Source of the DNA: Pseudobdellovibrio exovorus JSS
Lineage (GTDB): Bacteria; Bdellovibrionota; Bdellovibrionia; Bdellovibrionales; Bdellovibrionaceae
NCBI RefSeq assembly: GCF_000348725.1
Contig: NC_020813.1
Span: 2,084,248-2,148,247 of the forward strand
Direction: 5' to 3'
Length of the DNA: 64,000 nucleotides
Position numbers and translations under genes: made by a program. Below are positions 44,114-52,153 of the stretch, piece after piece. The notes under the pieces are model-generated. The model had not been told where the DNA came from. It saw only the letters and a program-made list of their open reading frames with translations, and did no database searches. Position 1 is the first letter of the stretch, and the number at the start of each line of letters is the position of its first letter.

Positions 44114-44330
44114 CGATGGCCTCTACAGGACATCCCTCCATCGCCTCTTTACATGCAGCTTCTTCTTCTGGAGTATCGGGTTGCTTCACCACAAAGGCGT
44201 GGCCATCTTCTTCGTGCATGGCAAAGTTTTTCGGCGCTGAAAGAACACAGGCGTCACAGGCAATACAAGACTGATCAACAAACATTTTACCTGGTTTGTT
44301 TTCTTTCCATTTCTGATCCAGCTCAGCCAT
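44088..44330 (-). CDS. single-cluster [4Fe-4S] ferredoxin
   Basis: The 80-residue protein has the Cys pattern of a monocluster ferredoxin: CIACDACV near residue 22 provides three ligands and GCPVEAI near 67 the fourth. An acidic composition agrees. It would pass electrons in the cytoplasm; the partner is not known, although the neighbouring nth product also has an iron-sulfur cluster. The ATG follows GGAGG by five bases. It overlaps nth by 26 bases. Confidence 0.9.
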   Translation of the reverse strand: MAELDQKWKENKPGKMFVDQSCIACDACVLSAPKNFAMHEEDGHAFVVKQPDTPEEEAACKEAMEGCPVEAIGDFGESEG

Positions 44331-44467
44331 ATGCCTCCGAACGACTTCTGTCCCAATTAACTGCCTAATAGATTAGGACCCTATATGTAAAAAACTTCTG
44401 GGCCTAAGTCAAATTCATCTCGGCCAGATGTATATCCAAGTGCAGAAAACGGGTAAACTGAGCCTGA

Positions 44468-45592
44468 ATGAGCACGACTGCGCTGCATACTGGAGGAGCT
44501 ATGGAAGGACCCCGTTCACCCGAGAGCCATGAATGGACTCGCCTTGTAGACTTTTTAAATGCAAATTTAAGGCAAAATGAGCAGTGGCCTATCACGAGCG
44601 AGTACCCAACGGCTCTAACTGCTAACAATATTCACAACATGAGCATCATCACCGAAGATGAAAAAATTATAGCCCATGCCGTGCTGAAAACCCTGATCGT
44701 TAAGACCCCACATGCCGTTTTTAAAGTGGGGGCCATCGGATCTGTGATCACACACCCCGAACATCGCCAAAAAGGCTACAGCCGAAAAAACATCGAAAAA
44801 TGCATCGAGCTGGCGCAAAAACAAGAATGTGATCTGGTGATTCTATGGACCGACCAATTTGATTTCTATCGCAAAATGGGCTTTGAATTAGCCGGTTTCG
44901 ATTACAATTACCTTTTAGAAAAATCAGAACCTGTTAAGAATAATCAACTGCGATTTGTTTCTGGGAACAATGTAGATCCAGAAGCTCTACAGCGTCTTTA
45001 CTCGCAACACACAGTACATGCCGTGCGCAGCACCGAAGACTTCAGACAGTTTTTAAAAATTCCGAATACTCACCTTTTCACAGCATGGAATCAAAACAAT
45101 CAATTACTGGCTTATGCTGCTGAAGGAAAAGGAGCCGACCTCACAAACTACGTACACGAGTGGGCTGGACAAGTCGATGTCTTGATGGATCTGTTTCGTT
45201 ACATCCGCAATCAAAAGAATGAAACTCTAACGGTCATGGTGCCATCACATTCTCAGAATATGCGCCGTCACCTTGAGCAAGGTGCTACATTAGCCCATCA
45301 AGGCTTTTTAGGAATGCTAAAGATCGTCAATACGGATGCTCTGTTAGCTAAAATAAAAAAAGCTTTCCGCGCTGAAGGCTTTGATAAAATCGTTCTTGAA
45401 AAACAAGAAAGTCATTTTGTGTTCGGCTTTGGCACAGATCTTTATACTCTTGAACATGAATCGGACCTCGTTCAACTTTTATTTGGTCCAATGAATATCA
45501 ACTCTTTAAGTTTTGTTTCGGACGACACTCGTTACAAACTTTCAGCACTATTGCCTATGCCGCTTTGGGTATGGGGTTGGGACTCTATATGA
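44468..45592 (+). CDS. GNAT-family N-acetyltransferase, 374 aa
   Basis: The N-terminal half is a GNAT domain with AIGSVITHPEHRQKGYSRK near residue 88, which is the R/Q-x-x-G-x-G/S acetyl-CoA loop, followed by the ECDLVILWTDQFDFYRKMGFE strand. The C-terminal half appears to be a second, weaker GNAT-like domain (LLAYAAEGKGADLTNYVHEW near 210), so the protein resembles double-domain acetyltransferases such as the Eis-like or FemX-like groups. The substrate is not evident. It is divergent from the ferredoxin-nth unit and its stop overlaps the next start (ATGA). Confidence 0.83.
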   Translation: MSTTALHTGGAMEGPRSPESHEWTRLVDFLNANLRQNEQWPITSEYPTALTANNIHNMSIITEDEKIIAHAVLKTLIVKTPHAVFKVGAIGSVITHPEHRQKGYSRKNIEKCIELAQKQECDLVILWTDQFDFYRKMGFELAGFDYNYLLEKSEPVKNNQLRFVSGNNVDPEALQRLYSQHTVHAVRSTEDFRQFLKIPNTHLFTAWNQNNQLLAYAAEGKGADLTNYVHEWAGQVDVLMDLFRYIRNQKNETLTVMVPSHSQNMRRHLEQGATLAHQGFLGMLKIVNTDALLAKIKKAFRAEGFDKIVLEKQESHFVFGFGTDLYTLEHESDLVQLLFGPMNINSLSFVSDDTRYKLSALLPMPLWVWGWDSI

Positions 45593-46437
45593 AAAATTTT
45601 TCTACTACATTCCGACTCTTCTCTATTCTACTTTCGCTGGCATTGGTCAGCACAGCCTGTATGAAAAAACAAAATCTGAAAGAAGAGGATCTCGGGGTTG
45701 CCTTTAGCAGAGACGAAGTGGCTATTGCTTTATTTAGTGCATTTGGACCTTTTAACTTCAGCGAAATCAGACCATTAGAAAGCTATCGGATCGCCTCAAC
45801 AGAACGTGTCCAAGGCGGCTCTACTCAAACTGCATTCGTGCAAGATGTTGTGATTTACGAAATTAATGATGGAGTAATAGATCCAAACAAGCTCTATCTC
45901 GATATTGACCTTCTTACGAATACAGGATCTACACCCGGAATCGTCAAATCCGGAATTGTGTCATTTACTAAGCCATCAGGCATAAGTGGTGTCGCCTTTG
46001 TAGACGATACTATCCCATTTTTAAGTACTGAAGACCGCCGTCCTCTTTTCTTATTTGAGATCCTACAGCGTATTGCTTTTACTTCATGTATTACCGATGA
46101 AGACTACCAAGAAAGCTGCCACAAACTGACAACAAAGGCAGTTCAAAAAAGATTACCCTCTGGATCAGAAGCCCAAAAGGCAACTTGTCCCTCTACTCCT
46201 GACAACTGCCTAATCAATGCCACTCAGATTGAATTTGATATTATTCGACACAAACAACCAGATGATGATAACCGACCGGATAGAGTTCATTACACATTTG
46301 TCATTAGTCAAGACACTCCCTTTACAGCACGGGTTTTAGAGCTATGCTCAAGAGCCCTTTATCCGACAGAGTCTGGTGGGAAACTGCTAGCTGATGTATG
46401 TTATTCCGTTCGGGACTACACTTTCGGAGATCAATAG
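45589..46437 (+). CDS. hypothetical lipoprotein, 282 aa
   Basis: I use the ATG at 45589, which overlaps the GNAT stop, instead of the in-frame start 24 bases upstream, because it leads straight into a lipoprotein signal (ALVSTAC). The mature protein is mixed alpha/beta with Cys residues at about residues 165, 174, 205 and 211 that could pair. I recognise no family. Its stop lies 14 bases before ddl. A periplasm-facing role at the outer membrane is likely from lipidation; its partner may be the GNAT or ddl product by location only. Confidence 0.72.
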   Translation: MKNFSTTFRLFSILLSLALVSTACMKKQNLKEEDLGVAFSRDEVAIALFSAFGPFNFSEIRPLESYRIASTERVQGGSTQTAFVQDVVIYEINDGVIDPNKLYLDIDLLTNTGSTPGIVKSGIVSFTKPSGISGVAFVDDTIPFLSTEDRRPLFLFEILQRIAFTSCITDEDYQESCHKLTTKAVQKRLPSGSEAQKATCPSTPDNCLINATQIEFDIIRHKQPDDDNRPDRVHYTFVISQDTPFTARVLELCSRALYPTESGGKLLADVCYSVRDYTFGDQ

Positions 46438-46451
46438 TTTACAATGCGTAA

Positions 46452-47531
46452 ATGAAGAAAAAAATCGCCTTAGTGTTCGGCGGTCGTTCAGCCGAACATG
46501 AAGTTTCAATTAAATCCGCTCGCAATATCTACAAAGCTATCGATACTCAATTATTTACCCCGATTCTAATCGGTGTTTCCAAAGAGGGAAGTTGGTATCA
46601 TTTCGAAAATGATTCCGTTTTTGAAATGCCCGCTCTGACAGATAACAATTTGAATCCAGATCAAGCGATTTGCCTGCTGAGCCATAATGAAAAGCCTCAC
46701 ATGCTCTTACTTAAAAACGGCGAAAAAGTATCTTTAGATTGTGCCTTCCCTATCATTCACGGAACTATGGGCGAAGATGGAACTCTTCAAGGATATTTTA
46801 AAATTCTCAATATCCCATTTGTCGGCTGTAGTGTTCTAAGCAGTGCTGTCGGCATGGATAAAGACTACATGAAACGTCTTCTGACTGAAGCTCAGATTCC
46901 CAACTCACGTTATGTTGTTCTGACAAGGTCTCAACCTTTAAGTTACGCGCAAATCACAGAAAAGTTAGGAAGTCCGTTTTTTATTAAACCTGCTAATGCG
47001 GGTTCCTCTGTGGGCGTTCACAAAGTGAAAGATGCCACATCGTTTACTACTCTTTTGGCTGACTCTTTTCTATATGATCACAAAGTGATCGCTGAAGAAT
47101 TTATCGAAGGGCGTGAAGTGGAGTGCGCTGTTTTGGGTTTAAACCAAAATCCAAAAGCCTCTTTGCCAGGTGAGTTGATTGTAAAACATGAATTCTATTC
47201 TTACGAAGCGAAGTATTTAGATGCGCAAGGGGCTGAAATTGTTATTCCTGCCAATCTAACAACAGAACAAATTCAAGCCGTGCAAACTCTAGCAAAGCAA
47301 ACTTACACAGCTTTGGGATGCGATGGTTTAACTCGTGTGGACTTCTTCATTCGAAAAAATGGACAGGTCTATGTGAACGAGATCAACACTCTACCTGGTT
47401 TCACTCAAATTTCGATGTATCCAAAGATGTGGGAAGCCAGTGGAATTTCCTATTCACAGCTGATTTCCGATCTGATTCATTTGGCTTTTGAAAAACATCA
47501 GCACGACAATAGCCTTAAGATGAGCTTCTAG
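46452..47531 (+). CDS. ddl: D-alanine--D-alanine ligase
   Basis: The 359-residue protein is a typical Ddl: [19 protein letters not shown] near the start, [18 protein letters not shown] near residue 98, [16 protein letters not shown] near 176, [18 protein letters not shown] near 215, and a C-terminal [21 protein letters not shown] metal/ATP-grasp region. It joins two D-alanines for peptidoglycan precursors. The start is 14 bases after the lipoprotein gene, with no strong binding site of its own, so translation coupling is likely. Confidence 0.96.
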   Translation: MKKKIALVFGGRSAEHEVSIKSARNIYKAIDTQLFTPILIGVSKEGSWYHFENDSVFEMPALTDNNLNPDQAICLLSHNEKPHMLLLKNGEKVSLDCAFPIIHGTMGEDGTLQGYFKILNIPFVGCSVLSSAVGMDKDYMKRLLTEAQIPNSRYVVLTRSQPLSYAQITEKLGSPFFIKPANAGSSVGVHKVKDATSFTTLLADSFLYDHKVIAEEFIEGREVECAVLGLNQNPKASLPGELIVKHEFYSYEAKYLDAQGAEIVIPANLTTEQIQAVQTLAKQTYTALGCDGLTRVDFFIRKNGQVYVNEINTLPGFTQISMYPKMWEASGISYSQLISDLIHLAFEKHQHDNSLKMSF

Positions 47532-47618
47532 AAATCGCCTCACACAGCCCGACTTCGGCCTGTGTCTCAACTTTGCATATCTATTCATTTGCTAAAACAC
47601 GTTTTTTTGGGGAAGCAA

Positions 47619-47816
47619 ATGAAAGACATCAATTATTACGAAAATACGAACTCTGCGAATCAAATGGCCTATTTAAAGCTGCAATGTAACTGCGTGCTCT
47701 GCAATACAGCACTTGAGTTAAAGTTTGAGCAACTGAATGAATCCGAAATTAAAGAAGAGGCAACGTGCCCCGAATGTGAAATTCGTACACGTGCCAAAAC
47801 TCACACACTTCAGTAG
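47619..47816 (+). CDS. small zinc-ribbon protein, 65 aa
   Basis: The start is the ATG at 47619, with GGGGAAG five bases before it; the open frame to 47562 lacks such a site. The protein has two Cys pairs (CNCVLCNT near residue 27 and CPECE near 54) typical of a rubredoxin-like or zinc-ribbon fold. It has no signal peptide. A role as a small nucleic-acid- or protein-binding zinc protein is possible. It ends one base before the convergent dehydrogenase-like gene. Confidence 0.7.
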   Translation: MKDINYYENTNSANQMAYLKLQCNCVLCNTALELKFEQLNESEIKEEATCPECEIRTRAKTHTLQ

Positions 47817-49229
47817 TTAAAAAGACAGCTTTTTGACGTTTGAAAAGAAATCGCCAAAACTTTGAAAGTCCTGCTGGCCAAACCCTGACTGCTTGACGCC
47901 AGCTACAGGCCCGACAACATCAAATGAAGAACGATTGTAGGTCACTAGACCTACATCGAGAGCCTCAGCCACCTTCTTCAGTTTCTCGGGTTCACCCCAA
48001 AGGTGAGCCGCAAATCCAAAATAAGAAACATTCGAATACTTCGCCACATCAAATGGATATTTGACCGCAGATAAAATATAAAACGGAGAATGAATTTGGT
48101 CTTGCTGCAAAGTCGAACAGCGAGACATATCTTTAGTGAATACTGGCGGCAAAAAGACTTTCTTTTGTTGCTCACTTAACATGAACTCGGTCAGCAAAAG
48201 CTTCGCTTTATCTACGTGGGCCTGTTGTTTGATCTCGTCAAACTTCTCGAAGGAATCTCGCTTCAAACAGGGTGTCCAAACGGATGTGTCTTCAACAGAC
48301 TCCGATGGTCGCAAAGCGGCTAAATAATTACGAATACGTTCTTCCCAATCGGACTCAAACTTTTCAAGGATAAAAAGACGGGATGAGTTCCAGACCAATT
48401 GTCCCTGCCCTAACATAAAAGATTCCATCACCTCTGTAAAAATCTGATCTGTAGGTTCAGCTAAAACTACGGCTGAATTTTTAGAGCCAGAAGATATCTG
48501 AACTTTTTTAAATTGCTGCGATAAAAATGTAGCAGAAGATGCCAATACACTTTGGGCTGTCTGAATATTCCCTGCAACCGAAATAGCGCGCACACCCGGA
48601 TGGGCCAACAGGGCTTTTTTAACTTCTTTGTCTTGGCTGACCAAAACATTCACTAAGCCTTTCACAATACCCGCATTTTGTAGGATCTCGCCCAGAATAG
48701 CCGCCGTTACAACAGAATGTGACGAGACCTTTACCACCACCGCATTCCCCGCCAACAATGCAGGAATTAGGCGATCCAATGTTACTCTTAAAGAAAGATT
48801 CCACGGAGCTACGATGGCGATAACTCCGACAGGAGCATACTGCGGCAGCTCTGTATTGGCGTCAGTGATAGAGGCCGCCGACGACTTAAATATATTCAGT
48901 GTGGACTCTATCGTCTGTAGACTTTTTTGAATCCCATACTTTTGAACAAAATGAAGCGGTAACCCCTGATCCTGAGCCTCTAACAAAGCATAGCGATCGG
49001 CATTCTGTTTTAAAGATTCATATATTTTTTCAACAACTTGGATACGTTCGTCATATGAACTTGTACGCCACTGCGCAAACGCACGATTAGCCGCCTGTAT
49101 GGCCATAACTAAGCCCATCAGGTCACAGGACTTTACTTCATGCTGTGGCTCTAAGGTATAGGGATTTAATGCGGTAAATGACTCACTCGATTGATAGATT
49201 TCGTTATCAATAAAACTGGCGATTTGCAT
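47817..49229 (-). CDS. aldehyde-dehydrogenase-like protein lacking catalytic residues
   Basis: The 470-residue protein aligns over its full length with succinate-semialdehyde-type aldehyde dehydrogenases: a PWN motif (IAIVAPWNLS, Asn144) and Lys167 (VVVKVSS) of the cofactor site are kept. However, the general-base Glu of ELGGK is Ser246 (SSGSK), the nucleophilic Cys in the GQxCxA segment is Val279 (GQLVWNSSR), and the Glu of EIFGP is Gln in the QIHSP segment. The frame is uninterrupted, so these are real substitutions. The protein cannot be a normal dehydrogenase; it may bind a ligand, regulate, or be structural. A structured RNA element with a 16-codon ORF lies directly upstream. Confidence 0.85.
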   Translation of the reverse strand: MQIASFIDNEIYQSSESFTALNPYTLEPQHEVKSCDLMGLVMAIQAANRAFAQWRTSSYDERIQVVEKIYESLKQNADRYALLEAQDQGLPLHFVQKYGIQKSLQTIESTLNIFKSSAASITDANTELPQYAPVGVIAIVAPWNLSLRVTLDRLIPALLAGNAVVVKVSSHSVVTAAILGEILQNAGIVKGLVNVLVSQDKEVKKALLAHPGVRAISVAGNIQTAQSVLASSATFLSQQFKKVQISSGSKNSAVVLAEPTDQIFTEVMESFMLGQGQLVWNSSRLFILEKFESDWEERIRNYLAALRPSESVEDTSVWTPCLKRDSFEKFDEIKQQAHVDKAKLLLTEFMLSEQQKKVFLPPVFTKDMSRCSTLQQDQIHSPFYILSAVKYPFDVAKYSNVSYFGFAAHLWGEPEKLKKVAEALDVGLVTYNRSSFDVVGPVAGVKQSGFGQQDFQSFGDFFSNVKKLSF

Positions 49230-49314
49230 TTTTTGAATTTAGGGGATTTAGCTGAAAATACAAGGGAATATGCAAAGAGAGATGATGAGAGATTTGAAAG
49301 AAGGTTTTGAAGAT

Positions 49315-49502
49315 GGTGGTTAGGGCATCTTTGGTGCCTCTAACCACCGAAATTACAACTATGACGCTTAAACGGCGGAGGTTTCCAGCCTCTCAGACCG
49401 CGTCAGCCTTTGTGTGCGACTAAGGAGTCGGCACCTCCGCCTTTGTTATGTCATATTGTTTACCAATCATAACACCACCTCCTTTCTTGCCGTTAGAACG
49501 GC
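49315..49502. ncRNA. strongly structured intergenic element (hairpins plus pseudoknot)
   Basis: Between the dehydrogenase-like gene and the HIT gene (375 bases) several exact pairings are visible. A hairpin at 49315-49323/49340-49348 (nine pairs) is extended inward by GGCA/TGCC. TGACGC (49362-49367) pairs with GCGTCA (49400-49405), and GGCGGAGGT (49374-49382) pairs with ACCTCCGCC (49433-49441); these two interleave, the form of a pseudoknot. GACT/AGTC make a small hairpin at 49418-49429, and GCCGTT/AACGGC one at 49489-49502. The strand of the transcript is not fixed by pairing; the 16-codon ORF favours minus. It matches no RNA family I know. Confidence 0.55.
49420..49470 (-). CDS. 16-codon ORF with an exceptional ribosome binding site
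   Basis: The peptide reads MIGKQYDITKAEVPTP and ends in Pro-stop. Directly upstream, AGAAAGGAGGTG (49487-49476) complements 12 bases of the usual 3' end of 16S rRNA, far better than any other site in the window, with a hairpin immediately before it. Codons 11-13 form one arm of the nine-pair stem of the structured element. It lies about 190 bases before the dehydrogenase-like gene on the same strand, so a leader-peptide or attenuation role is plausible. It is too short to be sure of by coding statistics. Confidence 0.5.
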   Translation of the reverse strand: MIGKQYDITKAEVPTP

Positions 49503-49604
49503 TTATGAAAAGAGAATACAACACCCTCAGCCAGAATGCCTAAGTGAATATTTTAATCTGATCCATAATAAGAACTAATGATTCGGAATGATCTACAAAA
49601 TGAC

Positions 49605-49997
49605 TTACTTTAAAAAACTCAAAATTTTATTTTGAATATCTGTCATCTCGTCTGCAGATTTTTTTTGTGCTCGCTTGAAGTCCAGATCAGGAATGCTCCA
49701 TGCTGGAATTAAATGTAAGTGGTAATGAGGAACCTCAAAGCCCGCAACGATAGTGCCAACACGAGGGCAACCTGTCGCCGCCTGAATCGCCTTAGCGATC
49801 TTCTGAGCGTTTAATCCTACTTGCGTGTAAACATCGGCTGGCACATCAAACCAATGATTGACCTCTTGTTTTGGAATCACAAGAGTGTGCCCTAAATTCA
49901 CTTGGTCTAGTGCTAAAAAAGAAAAGGTCTTGTCATCTTCGTGGATTTTATAACAAGGAAGTTCGCCCTGAATGATTTTTGTAAAAATTGACGACAT
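49605..49997 (-). CDS. HIT-family nucleotide hydrolase/transferase
   Basis: The 130-residue protein is a histidine-triad protein: IFTKIIQGELPCYKIHEDD at the start, FLALDQVNLGHTLVIPKQEV near residue 28, and the catalytic triad VPHYHLHLIPAW near 88. Family members hydrolyse AMP- or GMP-linked substrates in the cytoplasm. It has a GGAGG-type site just before the start. It is the last gene of a run with the two LEA-type lipoprotein genes but separated from them by 40 bases. Confidence 0.93.
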   Translation of the reverse strand: MSSIFTKIIQGELPCYKIHEDDKTFSFLALDQVNLGHTLVIPKQEVNHWFDVPADVYTQVGLNAQKIAKAIQAATGCPRVGTIVAGFEVPHYHLHLIPAWSIPDLDFKRAQKKSADEMTDIQNKILSFLK

Positions 49998-50037
49998 AAC
50001 TTCCTCCTATTGAATCAGGTGATTTATCTGAATTAAC

Positions 50038-50496
50038 TTATTTACGGCTACTGACGAATTCGCCTTTGTGATTGAAGTGCATAACATGCAGCCCAACACT
50101 AGCTGTACCCGACAAAACATAGGGCTCAACAATAAGATTATTAGATGTCCCTTGTTGGTCTGATGTGTACTTAAATTTAATTTTTGCAGTTACAGACTCT
50201 TCTGAGTTTGGCTGAAGAGTCATGCTTTTATCAAACTTACCTGAAACCACATCGTCATCGTTAATAACAAGTTTGTAATTAACCTCACCAATTTGGATTG
50301 CGTAAGTGTTCGGGTTTTTAAAAGAAAGTTTAATCGTGGCCGCATATTCATTGCCAGCAACTGGTGTAGATTGAAATTCAACCAACGTCAGCTCAGCGTG
50401 ACGGAAGGTCTCTGAAATCGTTGTACAAGATGACATCGCAAAAAACATCAACAAGCACATTAAATTTGATAGACTTAACTTCATAGTACGGAACAT
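50038..50496 (-). CDS. LEA14/WHy-domain lipoprotein A
   Basis: The 152-residue protein has a lipoprotein signal (FAMSSC, Cys at residue 24) and a WHy/LEA type 2 domain: a long strand pair with AATIKLSFKNPNTYAIQIGEVNYKLVIN, where the F-K-N-P-N motif is the hallmark. It resembles its neighbour at 50515 along the domain (both have NPN followed by LKLDAVNYALK or IQIGEVNYKLV). Such domains occur in stress-linked plant proteins and bacterial lipoproteins; function is unclear. The pair is likely a duplication. Confidence 0.83.
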   Translation of the reverse strand: MFRTMKLSLSNLMCLLMFFAMSSCTTISETFRHAELTLVEFQSTPVAGNEYAATIKLSFKNPNTYAIQIGEVNYKLVINDDDVVSGKFDKSMTLQPNSEESVTAKIKFKYTSDQQGTSNNLIVEPYVLSGTASVGLHVMHFNHKGEFVSSRK

Positions 50497-50514
50497 ACAG
50501 CCTCCAATAGCGGA

Positions 50515-50958
50515 CTATTTATTAAACTTCACTTCGCCTTTTTGCTTAAATGGAATAGAAAAGATTCCCAATTTCGCTGAGCCATCTAATTCATACTCGC
50601 GTGTGAATGTATTATTCAACAAGCTCGTCACTAAATTGCCCAAAGAACTGTATTTGAAGCGAAAAGGCACAGTTACATTGTTTTCGCCAGATGCGGGAAC
50701 ATTAACTCCATCATCAAAAACGCCTTCAGTTACTTTTTCGCCAGAAAATTTCAGCGCGTAGTTAACCGCATCCAACTTAAGTGGGATTGGATTTGGATTT
50801 TTGATATTCATCTGAACCGCAACAGACACATCTTCTAAGGTCACATTTGTGACCTTGAAGTCGATCACTTTAACTTCAGGATCTTTTAAAAGATCCTTAG
50901 TTAAAGACGAACATGATGAGAGCATAAGAACTAATACTGCTGAGATCCAGAATTTCAT
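50515..50958 (-). CDS. LEA14/WHy-domain lipoprotein B
   Basis: The 147-residue protein begins with a lipoprotein signal (LMLSSC, Cys at residue 16) and has the same domain as lipoprotein A: VAVQMNIKNPNPIPLKLDAVNYALKFSG. It is upstream of A by 19 bases on the same strand and downstream of gltA by nine bases. Both would sit in the outer membrane or inner leaflet of the envelope. What they bind is unknown. Confidence 0.84.
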   Translation of the reverse strand: MKFWISAVLVLMLSSCSSLTKDLLKDPEVKVIDFKVTNVTLEDVSVAVQMNIKNPNPIPLKLDAVNYALKFSGEKVTEGVFDDGVNVPASGENNVTVPFRFKYSSLGNLVTSLLNNTFTREYELDGSAKLGIFSIPFKQKGEVKFNK

Positions 50959-50967
50959 CGAAATTTC

Positions 50968-52104
50968 CTATCTTTGCTCAACTGGCTGCCAGTTTAAGCC
51001 TTCTTTACCTTGCCATTTGCCACGAGGACGATAGATACGATTTTTTTCGTATTGTTCGTTAGCATGAGCAATCCAACCTGCAATACGAGAAACTGCGAAG
51101 ATCGGAGTGAAGATATCAGTTGGGATACCCATTGAGTGGTAAACAGTTGCCGAGTAGAAATCTACATTCGGCATCAAACCTTTTTGCTTATTCATCGTAT
51201 CGTCAATCAAAGCTGACATTTCATACAATTCAGGTTTGCCGATTTTTTTAGTTAACTGCTCAGAGAATTTTCTTAAGATCGCTGCACGAGGATCGCCATC
51301 TTTATAAACGCGGTGACCGATACCCATTACTTTTTCTTTAGCACTTAAAGCATCCTGTACAAATTGTTGTGCTTTTTCGATAGTACCGATTTTAGCTAAC
51401 ATCACCATTACTTGTTCATTCGCTCCACCATGTAAAGGTCCTTTTAAAGCACCGATAGCGGATACGATTGCAGAGTGCATATCTGAAAGTGATGACGTTG
51501 TTACGCGAGTTGCGAATGCAGAACAGTTTAACTCATGGTCTGCATGCAAGATAAGACATGTATCAAAAAGTTTTACTAAGTCAGCTTCTGGCTCAGCACC
51601 TTTTAACATGTACATGAAGTTGTACGCGATAGATTTGTCAGCTTTTGGGGCTAACACTTCACGTTTGTTACGAATCGCTTCAAACGCAGTAACCAGCGCA
51701 CCCATCTTAGCTGTTAAACGAACCGCTTTGCGGCTGTTAGCTTCAATTGAGTTATCGTTAGCATCTGTATCCCAGTGAGCTAATAATGAAACTGCCGTAC
51801 GCAACCACGCCATAGGATGAACGTTTGTCGGCAATGTTTTTAACACCGCGATAAACTCAGGCGACAATGCCATGTTTTTATTTAGCTCAGCAGAAAATGC
51901 TGTTAACTCTGCTTTATTTGGTAGGCGATTGTTCCAAAGTAGAAATACAACTTCTTCAAATGTTGAATTAGCCGCAAGATCTTCGATCGTGTAGCCGCGA
52001 TAGTTTAATGTATTTCCTACGATAAATGAAATCGAAGTTGTGCAGGCAACAACTCCTTCAAGACCCTTATCTATTGCACCTTCATAAATATTTACTTCTG
52101 CCAT
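50968..52104 (-). CDS. gltA: citrate synthase
   Basis: The 378-residue protein belongs to the short citrate synthase type. Catalytic and substrate residues are visible: ILHADHELNCSAFATRV near residue 188, GALKGPLHGGANEQVM near 218, MGIGHRVYKDGDPRA near 258, and VDFYSATVYHSMGIP near 318. It condenses oxaloacetate and acetyl-CoA to enter the TCA cycle. The ATG follows AAAGGAC. 2-Methylcitrate synthase has a similar sequence, but the genome context gives no propionate genes. Confidence 0.95.
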   Translation of the reverse strand: MAEVNIYEGAIDKGLEGVVACTTSISFIVGNTLNYRGYTIEDLAANSTFEEVVFLLWNNRLPNKAELTAFSAELNKNMALSPEFIAVLKTLPTNVHPMAWLRTAVSLLAHWDTDANDNSIEANSRKAVRLTAKMGALVTAFEAIRNKREVLAPKADKSIAYNFMYMLKGAEPEADLVKLFDTCLILHADHELNCSAFATRVTTSSLSDMHSAIVSAIGALKGPLHGGANEQVMVMLAKIGTIEKAQQFVQDALSAKEKVMGIGHRVYKDGDPRAAILRKFSEQLTKKIGKPELYEMSALIDDTMNKQKGLMPNVDFYSATVYHSMGIPTDIFTPIFAVSRIAGWIAHANEQYEKNRIYRPRGKWQGKEGLNWQPVEQR

Positions 52105-52153
52105 AATATTGTCCTTTGCTTTTTAGTATGTAAGAGAACTACCAAAAGCAGGC

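Noticed and set aside
49315-49502. c-di-GMP (GEMM) riboswitch, as in the merRNA of B. bacteriovorus
   Set aside because: Some short words are similar, but the conserved core and tetraloop/receptor pattern are not recognisable on either strand.
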